From Kuafuiihalomonas sp964473255 (GTDB lineage: Bacteria; Myxococcota; Kuafuiibacteriia; Kuafuiibacteriales; Kuafuiibacteriaceae): a DNA stretch of 64,000 nt. The notes beneath the pieces were generated by a model. That model worked only from the letters and a program-made list of their open reading frames with translations. It had not been told where the DNA came from and did no database searches. Where the stretch lies: positions 25,880-89,879 of the forward strand of contig CAYYOT010000013.1 of the NCBI GenBank assembly GCA_964473255.1, read 5' to 3'. The first letter of the stretch is position 1. Every line of letters starts with the position of its first letter. Positions 16,959-26,391 of this stretch are shown here, piece after piece. The translations under genes and the position numbers were made by a program.

Positions 16959-18725
16959 TCAGGTAGTCCTCGATGTCTTCGCGTTCTTCAGGCGTCGTTC
17001 TTCAGGCGTGATCGGGCGGTCGTAGATCAGAACCTCGCTCAAGCGCCGGTCGCCGTTCGGGCGTGCCGTGAAGACGCCTCCGACCGCGGACTGCTCGACA
17101 GGAAAGGCCTCGATGTTCCCGTTCCCGAGGCCGCCAGTCGTGCGTGTGAGCGTCTGACTGGCCCCGTCGATCCAGTAGGAGAGCTCGTTGAGGACTGGCT
17201 CTCCGCGAGTCATCGTCTCCATCTGCATCACGTGGATGTGCGCATCGGAATCGGTCGCCAACGTGAGGTCGTAGGCGTTGTTCGTGACGTACGCCCCGAA
17301 TCTCCCTGCAGTCCCGCTGGCGCGGAACGTATTGGCCTCCATCATTAGGTACGTCCCCGCGGTCCCACGAACACCCTGCAGAATGACCGTCGTGCGGTCG
17401 GATACCGACAGAAGCTCCCAGACCGCGATGTAGGTGCGGCCCGCGGTATTGGGAATGCCGAGCGCGTCGTCCCGACGGAGGTCGTCATCGCCGACAAACG
17501 ACAGCGCAGGAAGTCCCCCGGCGGCGCTCGCCGTGCGCGTGGGCTGAAGGGCAGCGTCCGACTGGGCGAACGCGTTTCCGCTTCCGCTGAAGTCGCACCA
17601 CGTGCACACCGAGCCCTCGGGTCCCGAAGCCAGGCCGCGGTCGGCGCGGAGCCACGTGACGAGGCCGGTGGCGGTCGGCGGGCCGGCGGGCGCGGATCGG
17701 GCGGCGCAGTTGGTCGGACACACGAAGTGCACGCCGTCCCGCCCCGCCAGATACACTTCCTCCAGCTCGGCGACGGAAAGAACTTCGTTCCAGATGGCGA
17801 GCTCATCCAGCTCGCCTTCGAAGTACGCGTTCTGGAAGAAGGAGTGATAGCCGAGCACCAGACCCTCGGCGCCGAAGTTGATGTCGGGCAAGTTGACGGG
17901 CGTGGCCTCCTGAAAGAGCCCGTCTCGATACATGCGGACTTCCGTGCCGTCCATCGTCACTGCGATGTGGACCCACTCGTTTGGAGGAACGCACGCGAGG
18001 GTGCCGGCGATGTGCTCGTTTTGAACGTCCCCCCCGCCTTCCACGAACGCGGCGATGGTGCCGCTCGGGCGAACCGCGATCCCCCACCCTTCCCAGGCCG
18101 AGGGCCCGTTCCCGAGATTGACGGCGACGGTTCTGATCGGCGTCGGGTACCGGGCCACTCGGATCCACGCCGAGACGGTGAAGAGACTGCTCTTTTCGAC
18201 GTCGCCGCTGATCAGCGCCGCCGCCCCGTCGAACGCCGCCGCATCTTCTACCTGCCCGTCGGTTCCCAGTCCGGTTTCCGCCGCGGCGTTGGCCAGGACC
18301 ACCGAGCTCGTCCCGGCGCCGCTGATGATGGTGTCGCCAGCGACCTGAGCCTCGTCGAACGTGAAGTAGGCGGTCGGCGCGGGCCCGGAGTAGCCGACCG
18401 GGGGGCGGCTCAGCTTGGGAGCGCTACACCCCGCGTCGCCGCCGCCGTCCGAGATGGAGCTCGCGTCGCCGTCGAGTCCAGAGTCGAGACCAGCATCCAC
18501 GCCGGCGTCGGGAAGAGGACCAGCGTCCGCTCGAGCATCAGGAGCCATGCCGGCGTCGGGCTGCTGAACATCGGCGTCGCGTCGCATCGCCGCGTCGGCG
18601 GCAGCCGCGTCCGGTGAGACCAACGCATCGACCCGACCCGCATCCCGCGGCGATGATCCGTCATCGTCATCGCTGCACGCCGCGGACAACGCGACCAAGC
18701 CGAGGAGCCCCAGCGCGTACTTCAT
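16959..18725 (-). CDS. LamG/concanavalin-like lipoprotein, C-terminus altered by frameshift
   Basis: A 588-aa protein as read. The start MKYALGLLGLVALSAAC gives a lipoprotein signal; the longer open frame upstream is not signal-like. A linker rich in Asp, Ala, Gly and Pro covers about residues 20-95. A LamG-like domain follows (AYFTFDEAQ, FTVSAWIRV, ELDELAIWNEVLSVAELEEVY) and then a second concanavalin-like domain ending SEVLIYDRPITPEERR. A 14-bp tandem duplication after that point shifts the frame, so the protein ends LKNAKTSRTT instead of EDIEDYLSTRYGIQLPP. It probably binds glycans on the cell surface. Confidence 0.8.
   Translation of the reverse strand: MKYALGLLGLVALSAACSDDDDGSSPRDAGRVDALVSPDAAAADAAMRRDADVQQPDAGMAPDARADAGPLPDAGVDAGLDSGLDGDASSISDGGGDAGCSAPKLSRPPVGYSGPAPTAYFTFDEAQVAGDTIISGAGTSSVVLANAAAETGLGTDGQVEDAAAFDGAAALISGDVEKSSLFTVSAWIRVARYPTPIRTVAVNLGNGPSAWEGWGIAVRPSGTIAAFVEGGGDVQNEHIAGTLACVPPNEWVHIAVTMDGTEVRMYRDGLFQEATPVNLPDINFGAEGLVLGYHSFFQNAYFEGELDELAIWNEVLSVAELEEVYLAGRDGVHFVCPTNCAARSAPAGPPTATGLVTWLRADRGLASGPEGSVCTWCDFSGSGNAFAQSDAALQPTRTASAAGGLPALSFVGDDDLRRDDALGIPNTAGRTYIAVWELLSVSDRTTVILQGVRGTAGTYLMMEANTFRASGTAGRFGAYVTNNAYDLTLATDSDAHIHVMQMETMTRGEPVLNELSYWIDGASQTLTRTTGGLGNGNIEAFPVEQSAVGGVFTARPNGDRRLSEVLIYDRPITPEERRLKNAKTSRTT
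16982..17009 (-). repeat. 14-bp perfect tandem duplication causing a frameshift
   Basis: The unit cgttcttcaggcgt (plus strand) occurs twice in a row at 16982-16995 and 16996-17009. It lies inside the 3' end of the LamG lipoprotein gene. Removing one copy restores a frame that ends with YLSTRYGIQLPP and a TGA at 16927-16929, a C-terminus typical of LamG-type proteins. Confidence 0.9.
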
Positions 18726-18904
18726 GGCCGAACGGTACCCGCGTCGATTCGCGTTTGAAACGGGCAGGAGCTCCAGACGCGACCAAAACCGTGTCCCCGC
18801 GGAGCTACGACCTGTGACCCGCATAGCCCCCGTGGGTCCAGGAATCGAATGTCTTCGTCCCCGGAACCGATCTGCGGTAGCGGGCATCCTCGAAGGAGGC
18901 TGGC

Positions 18905-19258
18905 ATGCACTACACGATTTCGACGACTTGGGGTCCCACGGACACGACGCGGGCCGCACTGCCTTTCATCTTTGCCGAAGCCGCCGCCGACTCCGGCGAC
19001 ACGGCGATGATCATGCTCTTTCACGACTCGATCCTTCTCGCGGTCAAAGGCACACACGAGCTGATCGTACCCGTCGGACCCAAGCCCAACTTCAAAACGG
19101 TGTTCGGCCATGACGCGATCGAAGTGATCGTTTGTAAGCCGTGCGCTGAAGCCCGCGGCATCACCGAAGACATGCTCGTCCCCGGCTGCCGCATGGGAGG
19201 CATGGGCGACTTCCTCACCCACGCCGCTCGCCCCGACAGCAAACAGGTCACCTTCTGA
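18905..19258 (+). CDS. DsrE/DsrF-family-like protein
   Basis: A 117-aa protein with the DsrE-like alpha/beta fold pattern: WGPTDTTRAALPFIFAEAA, then AMIMLFHDSILLAV, then VIVCKPCAEARGIT carrying the conserved Cys pair. Family members act in sulfur-relay or small-thiol chemistry; a precise role is not shown here. The preceding sequence has a good GGAGG-like ribosome site (gaaggaggctggcATG). A partial copy of its C-terminal coding sequence lies at 27859-27906. Confidence 0.8.
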   Translation: MHYTISTTWGPTDTTRAALPFIFAEAAADSGDTAMIMLFHDSILLAVKGTHELIVPVGPKPNFKTVFGHDAIEVIVCKPCAEARGITEDMLVPGCRMGGMGDFLTHAARPDSKQVTF

Positions 19259-19387
19259 CACCACTGGGTCAGCAGCGATCCGAGGGCGACACCATCGACA
19301 GCGACCGGGGTCCCCGAGGCGTTTAACCGACGCAAACGTCGGAAGGTGCTTTCCGCCTCGCGCCGGGTCCCTATTGTGGGACGCGTC

Positions 19388-22201
19388 ATGCGGAACCGAA
19401 TCGCCTGGTTAGGCCTAGGGTTGGCTCTTGGGGCCTGCGGGGACGACGGCGGAAACGCGGGCGGGGCGCCCGACGAGTGGCGGGTGCTGGCCTCGGGCTT
19501 TCCGGAGGCGGTCCTGGCCGTCGACGGCACGAGCCGAAGCAACGTCTTCGTCGTGGGGGCCAACCAGGGGCAGGGGCCGCTCATCGAGCGCTACGACGGC
19601 ACGCGCTGGGAGCGGATACGCTTCGACCAAGACGTTTCGCTGTGGTGGGTCGACGTGGTCGACGAGACAACCGCGTTCGCGGCCGGGACGCGGGCGACGG
19701 TCCTTCGCATTCGCGACGGCGTGCCCGAGCGCCTGCCCACGCCGGGCCTGTCCAAGCATACGGTCTTCGGGCTGTGGGCGCGAAGTGAGTCCGACGTGTA
19801 CGCCGTGGGTGCCGTCCGCGGCCGTGACGGCTTCATTTGGCGGTACGACGGAACCGACTGGACGGAGCTCGAGCTTCCCCGGAGCCTCGCCTCCCCCGCC
19901 CTGGGTCGGGGACCGGCGCTGTTCAAGGTCTGGGGCAACGACGAGGCGGTGTGGGTCGTGGGCGGCCAGGGTCTCGTCATGCGTTCCACGGACGGAACCA
20001 CGTTCGACGTCGTCGAGAGCGGAACGAATCAGCTTCTCTTCACCGTCCACGGAGGCGGAAGCGAAGTGGGCTTCGTCGGCGGCGGGACGGAAGCCGTTTT
20101 GCTGGAGGCCGAAGACGAGGCGCTCGTGGCTCGAGAGGTGCCGCCCGTCGGCATCATCCAGGGCCTGTACTACAGCGGCGACGGCTCCCAGGCGGTCGCC
20201 ACCGGACGCGACGGTCTGGTCTTCATGCGGAGCCCGGAAGGCTGGGAACGAGAGAACACGGAGCTCAGCCTCGGAATCGAAAGCCTGCACGCGGCATGGA
20301 TCGATCCGGAGGGCGGGATCTGGGCGGTGGGCGGAAACGTCCTGAGCGATCGCCTGGACGAGGGCGTGGTGATCGTGCGCGGCGTGAGCGCCGAGGACCT
20401 GCCCCCGCCGGAGGTGGTGCAGCCCCCCCCGCCGGAATGCCCCATCGAGGAGGTGGACCCGACGCCCGACAAGTCGATCGCCCGCCGCTGGATCGAGCAG
20501 AACCTGAACGCCATTCGTCGCGACATTCCGCGACCCACGGTGCACGCTCGGAATCTATTTCACGTGTCGGCCGCGATGTACGACATCTGGGCCGCAACCG
20601 AGGACGGCCCGAGCCAGGTCTTCATCGACGAGACCTTCCCGCCCCCCGCCGACCTCGACGCCTTTCGCCAGACGGCCATGAGCTACGCGGCGTACCGGAT
20701 CCTCACCCATCGCTACGAACCCCCGGCCGTGGGCGGCGAGGTCACGGTGGACTGCCTCGACCGCTTCATGGACGTGCTGGGCCTCGACCCCGACGACACC
20801 ACCGCCGAGGGCGACTCCGCCGTGGCCTTCGGCAACCGGGTCGGCGCCGTGCTCATCGAGTTCGGGCGCACCGACGGCGCCAACGAGGCGGCCGATTACG
20901 TCGACCCCGACGGCTACGAGCCAGTGAATCCGCCGCTGGTGGTCGACGGCCCGGGCACCGTGATGAACGACCCGGCACGCTGGCAGGAGCTCGACCTGGC
21001 GGTACAGGTGACTCAGAACGGCATCAACATCGGCTCTGGCGTGGTCCCGTACATCGGGCCCCACTGGCGCGACGTGACCCCGTTTGCGCTCGTGCGACCG
21101 GCGCCCGATGCGCCCTACTACGACGTGGGCGACGGCCCGACGTTCACTCCCGACATCATCGAGCAGGTGGTCCAGGTCATCGACCGCACGAGCCTCCTGG
21201 ACGTGGACCTCTTGAACATGATCGACACCTCACCCCGGGGCTACGGCAACAACAGCCTCGGCGCGGACGACGGTGGCGGCTACGACGAAAACCCCGTGAC
21301 CGGCGAGCCCTACGCGCCGGTCATGGTGAACCAGTCGGACTTCGGCCGCATCATGGCCGAGTACTGGGCCGACGGTCCCAACTCCGAAACTCCGCCCGGC
21401 CACTGGAATACGATCGCCCACGAAACGATGGACCGCGCGGACTTCGACCGGCGCTTCGAGGGTGAAGGGGAGCCGCTGGGTGAACTGGAGTATGACGTCA
21501 AGCTTCACCTCGCCCTGAACGGCGGCCTGCACGACGCGGCGATCACCGCCTGGGAGCTGAAGCGCATCTTCGAGTCGTCTCGGCCGGTCAGCCTGGTGCG
21601 CTACATGGCGCAGCTCGGCCAGTCGACGGAGACCGACGCCGACGACTACGACCCGATGGGTCTGCCGCTACGGCCCGGGCTCATCGAGCGCATTACCGAA
21701 CAGAGCAGCCAACCCGGCGAGCGTCATGCGGCGCTCTATCCCTACGTGGGCGAGCTGGCCCTGCGCTCTTGGCGCGGCGAGCCGGGCGACCCCGTGAACG
21801 AGTACAGCGGCGTGGCCTGGATCCGCGCGCTGGAGTGGGTGCCGTACCAGCGAGAGACGTTCGTGACGCCCGCCTTTCCCGGCTTTACGTCGGGGCACAG
21901 CACGTTCAGCCGCGCGGCGGCCGAGGTGATGGCTCTGTTCACCGGCAGCCCGTACTTTCCGGGGGGCTTTTATGAGATTCCGATCCGCCAGAACCAGTAT
22001 CTGACGTTCGAGGAGGGCCCCACGACCGATGTCCCCCTCCAGTTTGCCAGCTACTACGACTGCGCCGATCAAGCCGGCCAGTCGCGCATCTGGGGCGGCA
22101 TCCACATCGTGGCCGACGACTACATCGGCCGCGAGACCGGCTCCCAGACCGGCATCACCGCCTTCGAGGCCGCCAAACAGTACTTCCAAGGCCTCCGCTA
22201 G
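19388..22201 (+). CDS. Vanadium-haloperoxidase-like lipoprotein with N-terminal beta-propeller
   Basis: A 937-aa protein starting MRNRIAWLGLGLALGAC, a lipoprotein signal. Residues about 30-340 show repeated strands of the type NVFVVGANQG, DVYAVGAVRG and AVWVVGGQG, suggesting a beta-propeller. Residues about 360-937 match the PAP2/vanadium-dependent haloperoxidase fold with all three active-site blocks: Lys725...Arg732-Pro733 (KRIFESSRP), Ser835-Gly836-His837 (SGH), and SRIWGGIH (899-906). It could be a haloperoxidase or a phosphatase; the sequence does not decide. It is predicted to be membrane-anchored facing the periplasm or exterior. Confidence 0.85.
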   Translation: MRNRIAWLGLGLALGACGDDGGNAGGAPDEWRVLASGFPEAVLAVDGTSRSNVFVVGANQGQGPLIERYDGTRWERIRFDQDVSLWWVDVVDETTAFAAGTRATVLRIRDGVPERLPTPGLSKHTVFGLWARSESDVYAVGAVRGRDGFIWRYDGTDWTELELPRSLASPALGRGPALFKVWGNDEAVWVVGGQGLVMRSTDGTTFDVVESGTNQLLFTVHGGGSEVGFVGGGTEAVLLEAEDEALVAREVPPVGIIQGLYYSGDGSQAVATGRDGLVFMRSPEGWERENTELSLGIESLHAAWIDPEGGIWAVGGNVLSDRLDEGVVIVRGVSAEDLPPPEVVQPPPPECPIEEVDPTPDKSIARRWIEQNLNAIRRDIPRPTVHARNLFHVSAAMYDIWAATEDGPSQVFIDETFPPPADLDAFRQTAMSYAAYRILTHRYEPPAVGGEVTVDCLDRFMDVLGLDPDDTTAEGDSAVAFGNRVGAVLIEFGRTDGANEAADYVDPDGYEPVNPPLVVDGPGTVMNDPARWQELDLAVQVTQNGINIGSGVVPYIGPHWRDVTPFALVRPAPDAPYYDVGDGPTFTPDIIEQVVQVIDRTSLLDVDLLNMIDTSPRGYGNNSLGADDGGGYDENPVTGEPYAPVMVNQSDFGRIMAEYWADGPNSETPPGHWNTIAHETMDRADFDRRFEGEGEPLGELEYDVKLHLALNGGLHDAAITAWELKRIFESSRPVSLVRYMAQLGQSTETDADDYDPMGLPLRPGLIERITEQSSQPGERHAALYPYVGELALRSWRGEPGDPVNEYSGVAWIRALEWVPYQRETFVTPAFPGFTSGHSTFSRAAAEVMALFTGSPYFPGGFYEIPIRQNQYLTFEEGPTTDVPLQFASYYDCADQAGQSRIWGGIHIVADDYIGRETGSQTGITAFEAAKQYFQGLR

Positions 22202-22299
22202 CCCGCACCACCCGAGGGGCTCCTGCACCTTCTACTCGCACGATCATGACGCGATCGACAGTCGGCCGTTCTGCTCATGCGGTGTGACGCAAACGTGAA

Positions 22300-22492
22300 A
22301 TCGCCCGCGATGCGGCGGCAGGCGACCAGCTCGGCAACAGCGTCGCGCTGGCCGGCGACAACGGCACTCGTGGGAGCGATCCTCGACGATACGACCGCCG
22401 GAGGAAGAAGCGCCCGCTCAGCCTACGTTATTGTGCGCGCGGGTAAAGTCTGGACCGAACCGGGAGAACTCCAGCGAAGCCAGTGTACTTAG
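22300..22492 (+). pseudogene. Decayed FG-GAP-repeat fragment of a surface protein
   Basis: This stretch has no intact gene, but two frames joined give a clear FG-GAP (integrin-alpha-type) repeat. Frame one reads DAAAGDQLGNSVALAGDN from 22309. After one extra G near 22363 the other frame reads ALVGAILDDTTAGG then SAYVIVRAGKVWTEPGEL, ending at a stop at 22490-22492. The pattern GD..G.SVALAGD.ALVGA..DD...SAYV is diagnostic. The rest of 22202-22552 shows nothing else I can support. It sits immediately beyond the 3' end of the ATPase operon. Confidence 0.65.
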
Positions 22493-22552
22493 ACCGAGGC
22501 TTTGGAACGGAGACTCCGGCCGGAGATCTCAATAGGGGGTTCAAGATTCCGA

Positions 22553-25500
22553 CTACGAACCTGCCTCGGCAAGAGGACGCCTCGAACGATTCAACACGGC
22601 TTCCTCGGTCAGCGGACTCGAGGGGTGGTTGGAAAGGCAGTACGGTGTGGCGATTCGCTGCGGGGCCGACATGCCTTCCGAGTAGGCATAGAAGCACCCC
22701 GCCTTCAGCCTGGCAACGTCGCTGCCATCGCCACCACGGTCGCGGATTTGCTGCTGTGCGGCAGCAATTGCTGCCGGTGAATTGACCTTGCCAAAGAGAA
22801 GCGTCTTCGCATTCGAGATGATGGTGTGGTCGATACTTCGCGGCTCCTGCGAGGCGAACACGAGGCCAAGTCCGTACTTGCGTGCCTGAGCGGCCAGACG
22901 TCGGAAGCTCTCTCGACAGGCCACGGCTTTGGCGGCTGGCACGAAGTCTTTCGCCTCATCAATCACCATAAGCCCCCGAATGGTCCCGTCCGGAGCTGGG
23001 TTCTTCTTGATCCAAACAAACAGAATTCGAGCCAACTGGTCGAGGAAGGTCCTCTGCCCTTCCAGATCAGGAATACCAATGAAGTTCAAGACGGAGATGC
23101 GCGTTCGATGCCTGCCGAGACCGAAGAGCACCGATGGGTCTAACGACGTCCCGTCCCCCTGGAGCAGCCGGTCCATCTGCATTCGAGCCCGGAGCTCGTC
23201 GGCAAGTTCACGAACCAGCTTACCGGCCCGATCATAGCCCTCGAGAACAGTCGACGGGGGATCCGTCAGCACCGCCAGCAGATCCCTCAGACTCGAGCTA
23301 TCCGACTCTGCCAGCACGTCAAGAGCTCGGTCGATGAGCGCTGTCTTCGTCGTTACGCTACGTCCGGTCACTTGAAGCATCTCAACCAAGCTTCCGCGAG
23401 TAATCTCCTTTGCGATCGCATACTCGTCGGGGGCATCCCGAATGCTGGATAGGTCGGGGATCGGGTTTAATTGCAGCGAACGTCCTGCCTCTCTCCCCGG
23501 CGTGAATACGACAGCTTCCGTCTGATCGAAATAGCGTGCGGCCTTGCCGCGGTCGGCCTCCCGGAACCCGTTTGGCTCCGCTGGCCAAGGGTCCCCAAGG
23601 CAGGCCAGGTCATTCGCACCGTCGATGACGATCGAGGGTACGCCGGCTAGTGCCGACTCTTCGACCAAGCGTTTCAAAAAGACCGTTTTTCCCGAGCCGC
23701 TCCCAGCGAGGATCACCGTGTGATTTGTGAGCTGCCCGAGAGACACCGCAACCTCAGGACCCTTGCCGGCTCCCGAGTACGCCTCCCCCAGCGGGATAGA
23801 AGTCTGCAGGCCCGGTTGGCGATGTTCGGGATGGGACTCGGCCTCAGATGCATGCAGAGGCCGCGTACCCTTGGGCGAGGATTCCGACGTTGCAGCCTCG
23901 GAACCGCCTGCCACCGATGGCGACGAAAAGAGCCAATCAGCGGAGGCCGACAACATGGCCATCGAGTGGATCGGCTTCTTGTCGCGAAGCCAGCTCTTCA
24001 ACCCTGGCAGATCTTCAGTTGTCTTCCAGAGCTCGCCCAGAGCCCAGAGAGTCGCGAGATCCTCAGTGCCGGGGTTGAGGAGAATGCCGCCTCGCTTCCC
24101 GAACGTGTCCATTAATCGGGCGGTCACCGGCCCACTCGGAACGTCGGTCGTCCGGAACAGAATCAGGCGCCGAAAACCAAGGGCTCTGTCGATGCCGGAC
24201 TCCGTCATGGCCGCCTTCAGCCTCGCCTGGAACGCGCTGGGGTGCTTGCTCTGGAGAAAGCGAAATCCAAGGCAGCGCTCTCTATCGCCCTTATCATGGT
24301 GGACGATGCGAATGAGCGCATGCAGTGGGTCGTAGCTCTTGTTCGTTGTAAACGTCTTCGTAACCTCCGCGTCCTTGTCCGTCGGTAAAATCACTTCGAC
24401 CGCAAGTGTGTCGCAAAGCGCTTCAATAAGAGCATCCTGAGCTTCCTCGGCGTTCGGTTCGAGGACTGGTCCAACTTCGAAACGAGCACGAGCCCGGTCG
24501 AACTGATCTGTGAAGGCGTCGCCCGTATTGGGGACTGGCACTGCGTCTGCGGCGCCCGACAAAGACTGAAGCTCCCGCACTTCGTGGCGAAGGAGACATG
24601 CCTCGACATGCTCACCGCATCGCCGCAGGACCTCGCGAGGGTACAATCCCACCCCCTCTCTGAGCGCTTCCTCTTGGATAGGCCAGGTCGGATACGGCGG
24701 CTCAAAGCCAACGGAGCGATACGCCGGAATGGTCCGTGCCTCCAGGAGGGACATCGCAATGGTGTGATCATCGAGGGGCCGAAGTGTCGTTGGTGCCTCG
24801 TATCGACCGGCGACAGGCGCGATCGACCTTTCCCTGAGCGTGCTCCACGTGCTTTCGAGGCAGGACACAACGAGCATCGTCCGCGGCATCAGGTCTCGGA
24901 GCGACATTAGTCCCCCTGCGATTCCTTCTACAATCGACAGTGACGCCTGCTGGCGCCCAAACGGATCTCCGAGTGTATCTTCCTGGCCGGACGCGAGCTG
25001 GTGCTCGCGTACGATGTTGTCCATCTGATCAAAAGAGAGGACCAGCGGTGCGCGCAACGACAGAAGCCAGCCTAAGCCTTTCACAACCTGAGGTGGCTCA
25101 GGATTCTGGTTCCTGAAGTCGTGATGAAACCCCGTCTGGTCGTTCACACCCAAGCTCTGAAGCCACGCGTAGCCGATGTTCATTAGCTCGAAATCCGTCG
25201 AGCCGAGAAGAACGAGCGCCCGAACGACGTCCTGATGCTCCAATGCTGCTGCCATGTCCCTCTTCGCCAGCTCTCCGATGATCGTGCGGATTCGATTGTT
25301 GAGTCTGGGTGGGCGCAGCTCTCGGAGCTCGCTAACGGAGGACACGTTCAGAGAATCGCCACAGAGCTCGACGATACCCTCGAGCGTCTCCACGTACTGA
25401 GGCTGACCAGTGCAGCCCGGCTTCATGATCGACTTGAACGCACCCAGTAAAACAGTGTCCCAAAAACTCGAGACGTTCGAGAGATCAACGGACAGGAACG

Positions 25501-25756
25501 AGCAGCCTCGGTCGAGCGCCTCACGACGCAATGAACCGAGAAGATGCGTCTTTCCCGAACCTGCGGTGCCGATGATGATCTGGCCAAGAGGTGCTTTGCT
25601 GTCAGACCGGCTGATGAGTGCGTCGAGCTTCCTGCTCAGGAGATTGCGCGCCTCCGACTGAATGTCCGGCACGTCCGGCAGTCGATCGTCCCAAATGCTG
25701 TCGAGGTGAGTCGTCCAATTTAGGTCGACCGCCCTCAGCGCTGCTAGGTCATTCAC
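22553..25756 (-). CDS. Double P-loop ATPase: N-terminal AAA-like module plus C-terminal HerA/FtsK-like module
   Basis: A 1067-aa protein. Module 1 has Walker A GTAGSGKT (63-70) and a Walker-B-like LVLSFDQMD (about 238-246), similar to ORC/STAND-type regulatory ATPases. A middle region (about 400-620) has no motif I recognise. Module 2 has Walker A GSGSGKT (685-691), Walker B LMVIDEA (929-935) and the FASQEP motif (967-972) seen in HerA, VirB4 and FtsK translocases. It probably pumps or remodels DNA. The start ATG overlaps the stop of the winged-helix gene (ATGA). Base composition is visibly less GC-rich than its surroundings. It may be an antiviral ATPase; DptF/DptH-like or BREX-like kinship is possible but unproven. 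Confidence 0.85.
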   Translation of the reverse strand: MNDLAALRAVDLNWTTHLDSIWDDRLPDVPDIQSEARNLLSRKLDALISRSDSKAPLGQIIIGTAGSGKTHLLGSLRREALDRGCSFLSVDLSNVSSFWDTVLLGAFKSIMKPGCTGQPQYVETLEGIVELCGDSLNVSSVSELRELRPPRLNNRIRTIIGELAKRDMAAALEHQDVVRALVLLGSTDFELMNIGYAWLQSLGVNDQTGFHHDFRNQNPEPPQVVKGLGWLLSLRAPLVLSFDQMDNIVREHQLASGQEDTLGDPFGRQQASLSIVEGIAGGLMSLRDLMPRTMLVVSCLESTWSTLRERSIAPVAGRYEAPTTLRPLDDHTIAMSLLEARTIPAYRSVGFEPPYPTWPIQEEALREGVGLYPREVLRRCGEHVEACLLRHEVRELQSLSGAADAVPVPNTGDAFTDQFDRARARFEVGPVLEPNAEEAQDALIEALCDTLAVEVILPTDKDAEVTKTFTTNKSYDPLHALIRIVHHDKGDRERCLGFRFLQSKHPSAFQARLKAAMTESGIDRALGFRRLILFRTTDVPSGPVTARLMDTFGKRGGILLNPGTEDLATLWALGELWKTTEDLPGLKSWLRDKKPIHSMAMLSASADWLFSSPSVAGGSEAATSESSPKGTRPLHASEAESHPEHRQPGLQTSIPLGEAYSGAGKGPEVAVSLGQLTNHTVILAGSGSGKTVFLKRLVEESALAGVPSIVIDGANDLACLGDPWPAEPNGFREADRGKAARYFDQTEAVVFTPGREAGRSLQLNPIPDLSSIRDAPDEYAIAKEITRGSLVEMLQVTGRSVTTKTALIDRALDVLAESDSSSLRDLLAVLTDPPSTVLEGYDRAGKLVRELADELRARMQMDRLLQGDGTSLDPSVLFGLGRHRTRISVLNFIGIPDLEGQRTFLDQLARILFVWIKKNPAPDGTIRGLMVIDEAKDFVPAAKAVACRESFRRLAAQARKYGLGLVFASQEPRSIDHTIISNAKTLLFGKVNSPAAIAAAQQQIRDRGGDGSDVARLKAGCFYAYSEGMSAPQRIATPYCLSNHPSSPLTEEAVLNRSRRPLAEAGS

Positions 25757-26391
25757 GGCGCCTCCTTCATGTAGATAATGTGACGCAGATGACCGGCCAC
25801 CCTGATCGCGGCGCTCTCATCGGCTTCAGTGATGCTGAGTGGATCGTCCTTCTGCATCAGCACGAGCTTGTTCCCGCGCTGAAGCTCCAGCAGGGCCGCA
25901 TCGAGCCGCTCGCGCGGCACATCAGCCATTCTGTCACGCAATGCAGAGAGGTCGACGCGGACATTCGCGTTACCCCCGCCGGCGTCACGATACGCCCGCC
26001 AGACTCGCTGAGGAATCTGCTCTGCGCCTAGGTCAGACGACTCGGCAATCGCGGCAAGCCCGAGGAACTCACCAAGTGGGATCCCTCGCTGATTAATCGC
26101 TGATTTCAGGCGGGACAGGATGCGAGACGCTAGTGCGTAGGCCCTCGAGACCGATGTTCCGGGAGCCGCGAGGTCAGACCCGAGATTGTCGGCGACCCAG
26201 GCCCATCCGCGGTCCGTGAGCACGACGAGTTGAGCCGTCTTGTGGTCAGGCCGCGGCTCAAAGGCGATATAGCCGCGTTGCCTCAAACGCGTGCGAGCCT
26301 TCTTGTCGACGTGTCCAAACTTCGTTGGACCTTCCGCAAACACTAGGCGGGTCAGTATTCGACGCTCTTCATGGCTCAATTGGTTTGCCAT
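25753..26391 (-). CDS. Double winged-helix protein of the nuclease-ATPase operon
   Basis: A 212-aa protein. The N-terminal region QLSHEERRILTRLVFAEGP through LVVLTDRGWAWV looks like a winged helix of MarR type. The C-terminal region with LSALRDRMADVPRERLDAAL followed by LLELQRGNKLVLM looks like a second one. Two ATGs overlap the upstream stop (26394 and 26391); the second is better spaced from AGGAGAAGG and is chosen. It could be the DNA-binding adaptor of the system or its regulator. Spacing on both sides (overlaps of a few bases) indicates strict co-expression. Confidence 0.75.
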   Translation of the reverse strand: MANQLSHEERRILTRLVFAEGPTKFGHVDKKARTRLRQRGYIAFEPRPDHKTAQLVVLTDRGWAWVADNLGSDLAAPGTSVSRAYALASRILSRLKSAINQRGIPLGEFLGLAAIAESSDLGAEQIPQRVWRAYRDAGGGNANVRVDLSALRDRMADVPRERLDAALLELQRGNKLVLMQKDDPLSITEADESAAIRVAGHLRHIIYMKEAP

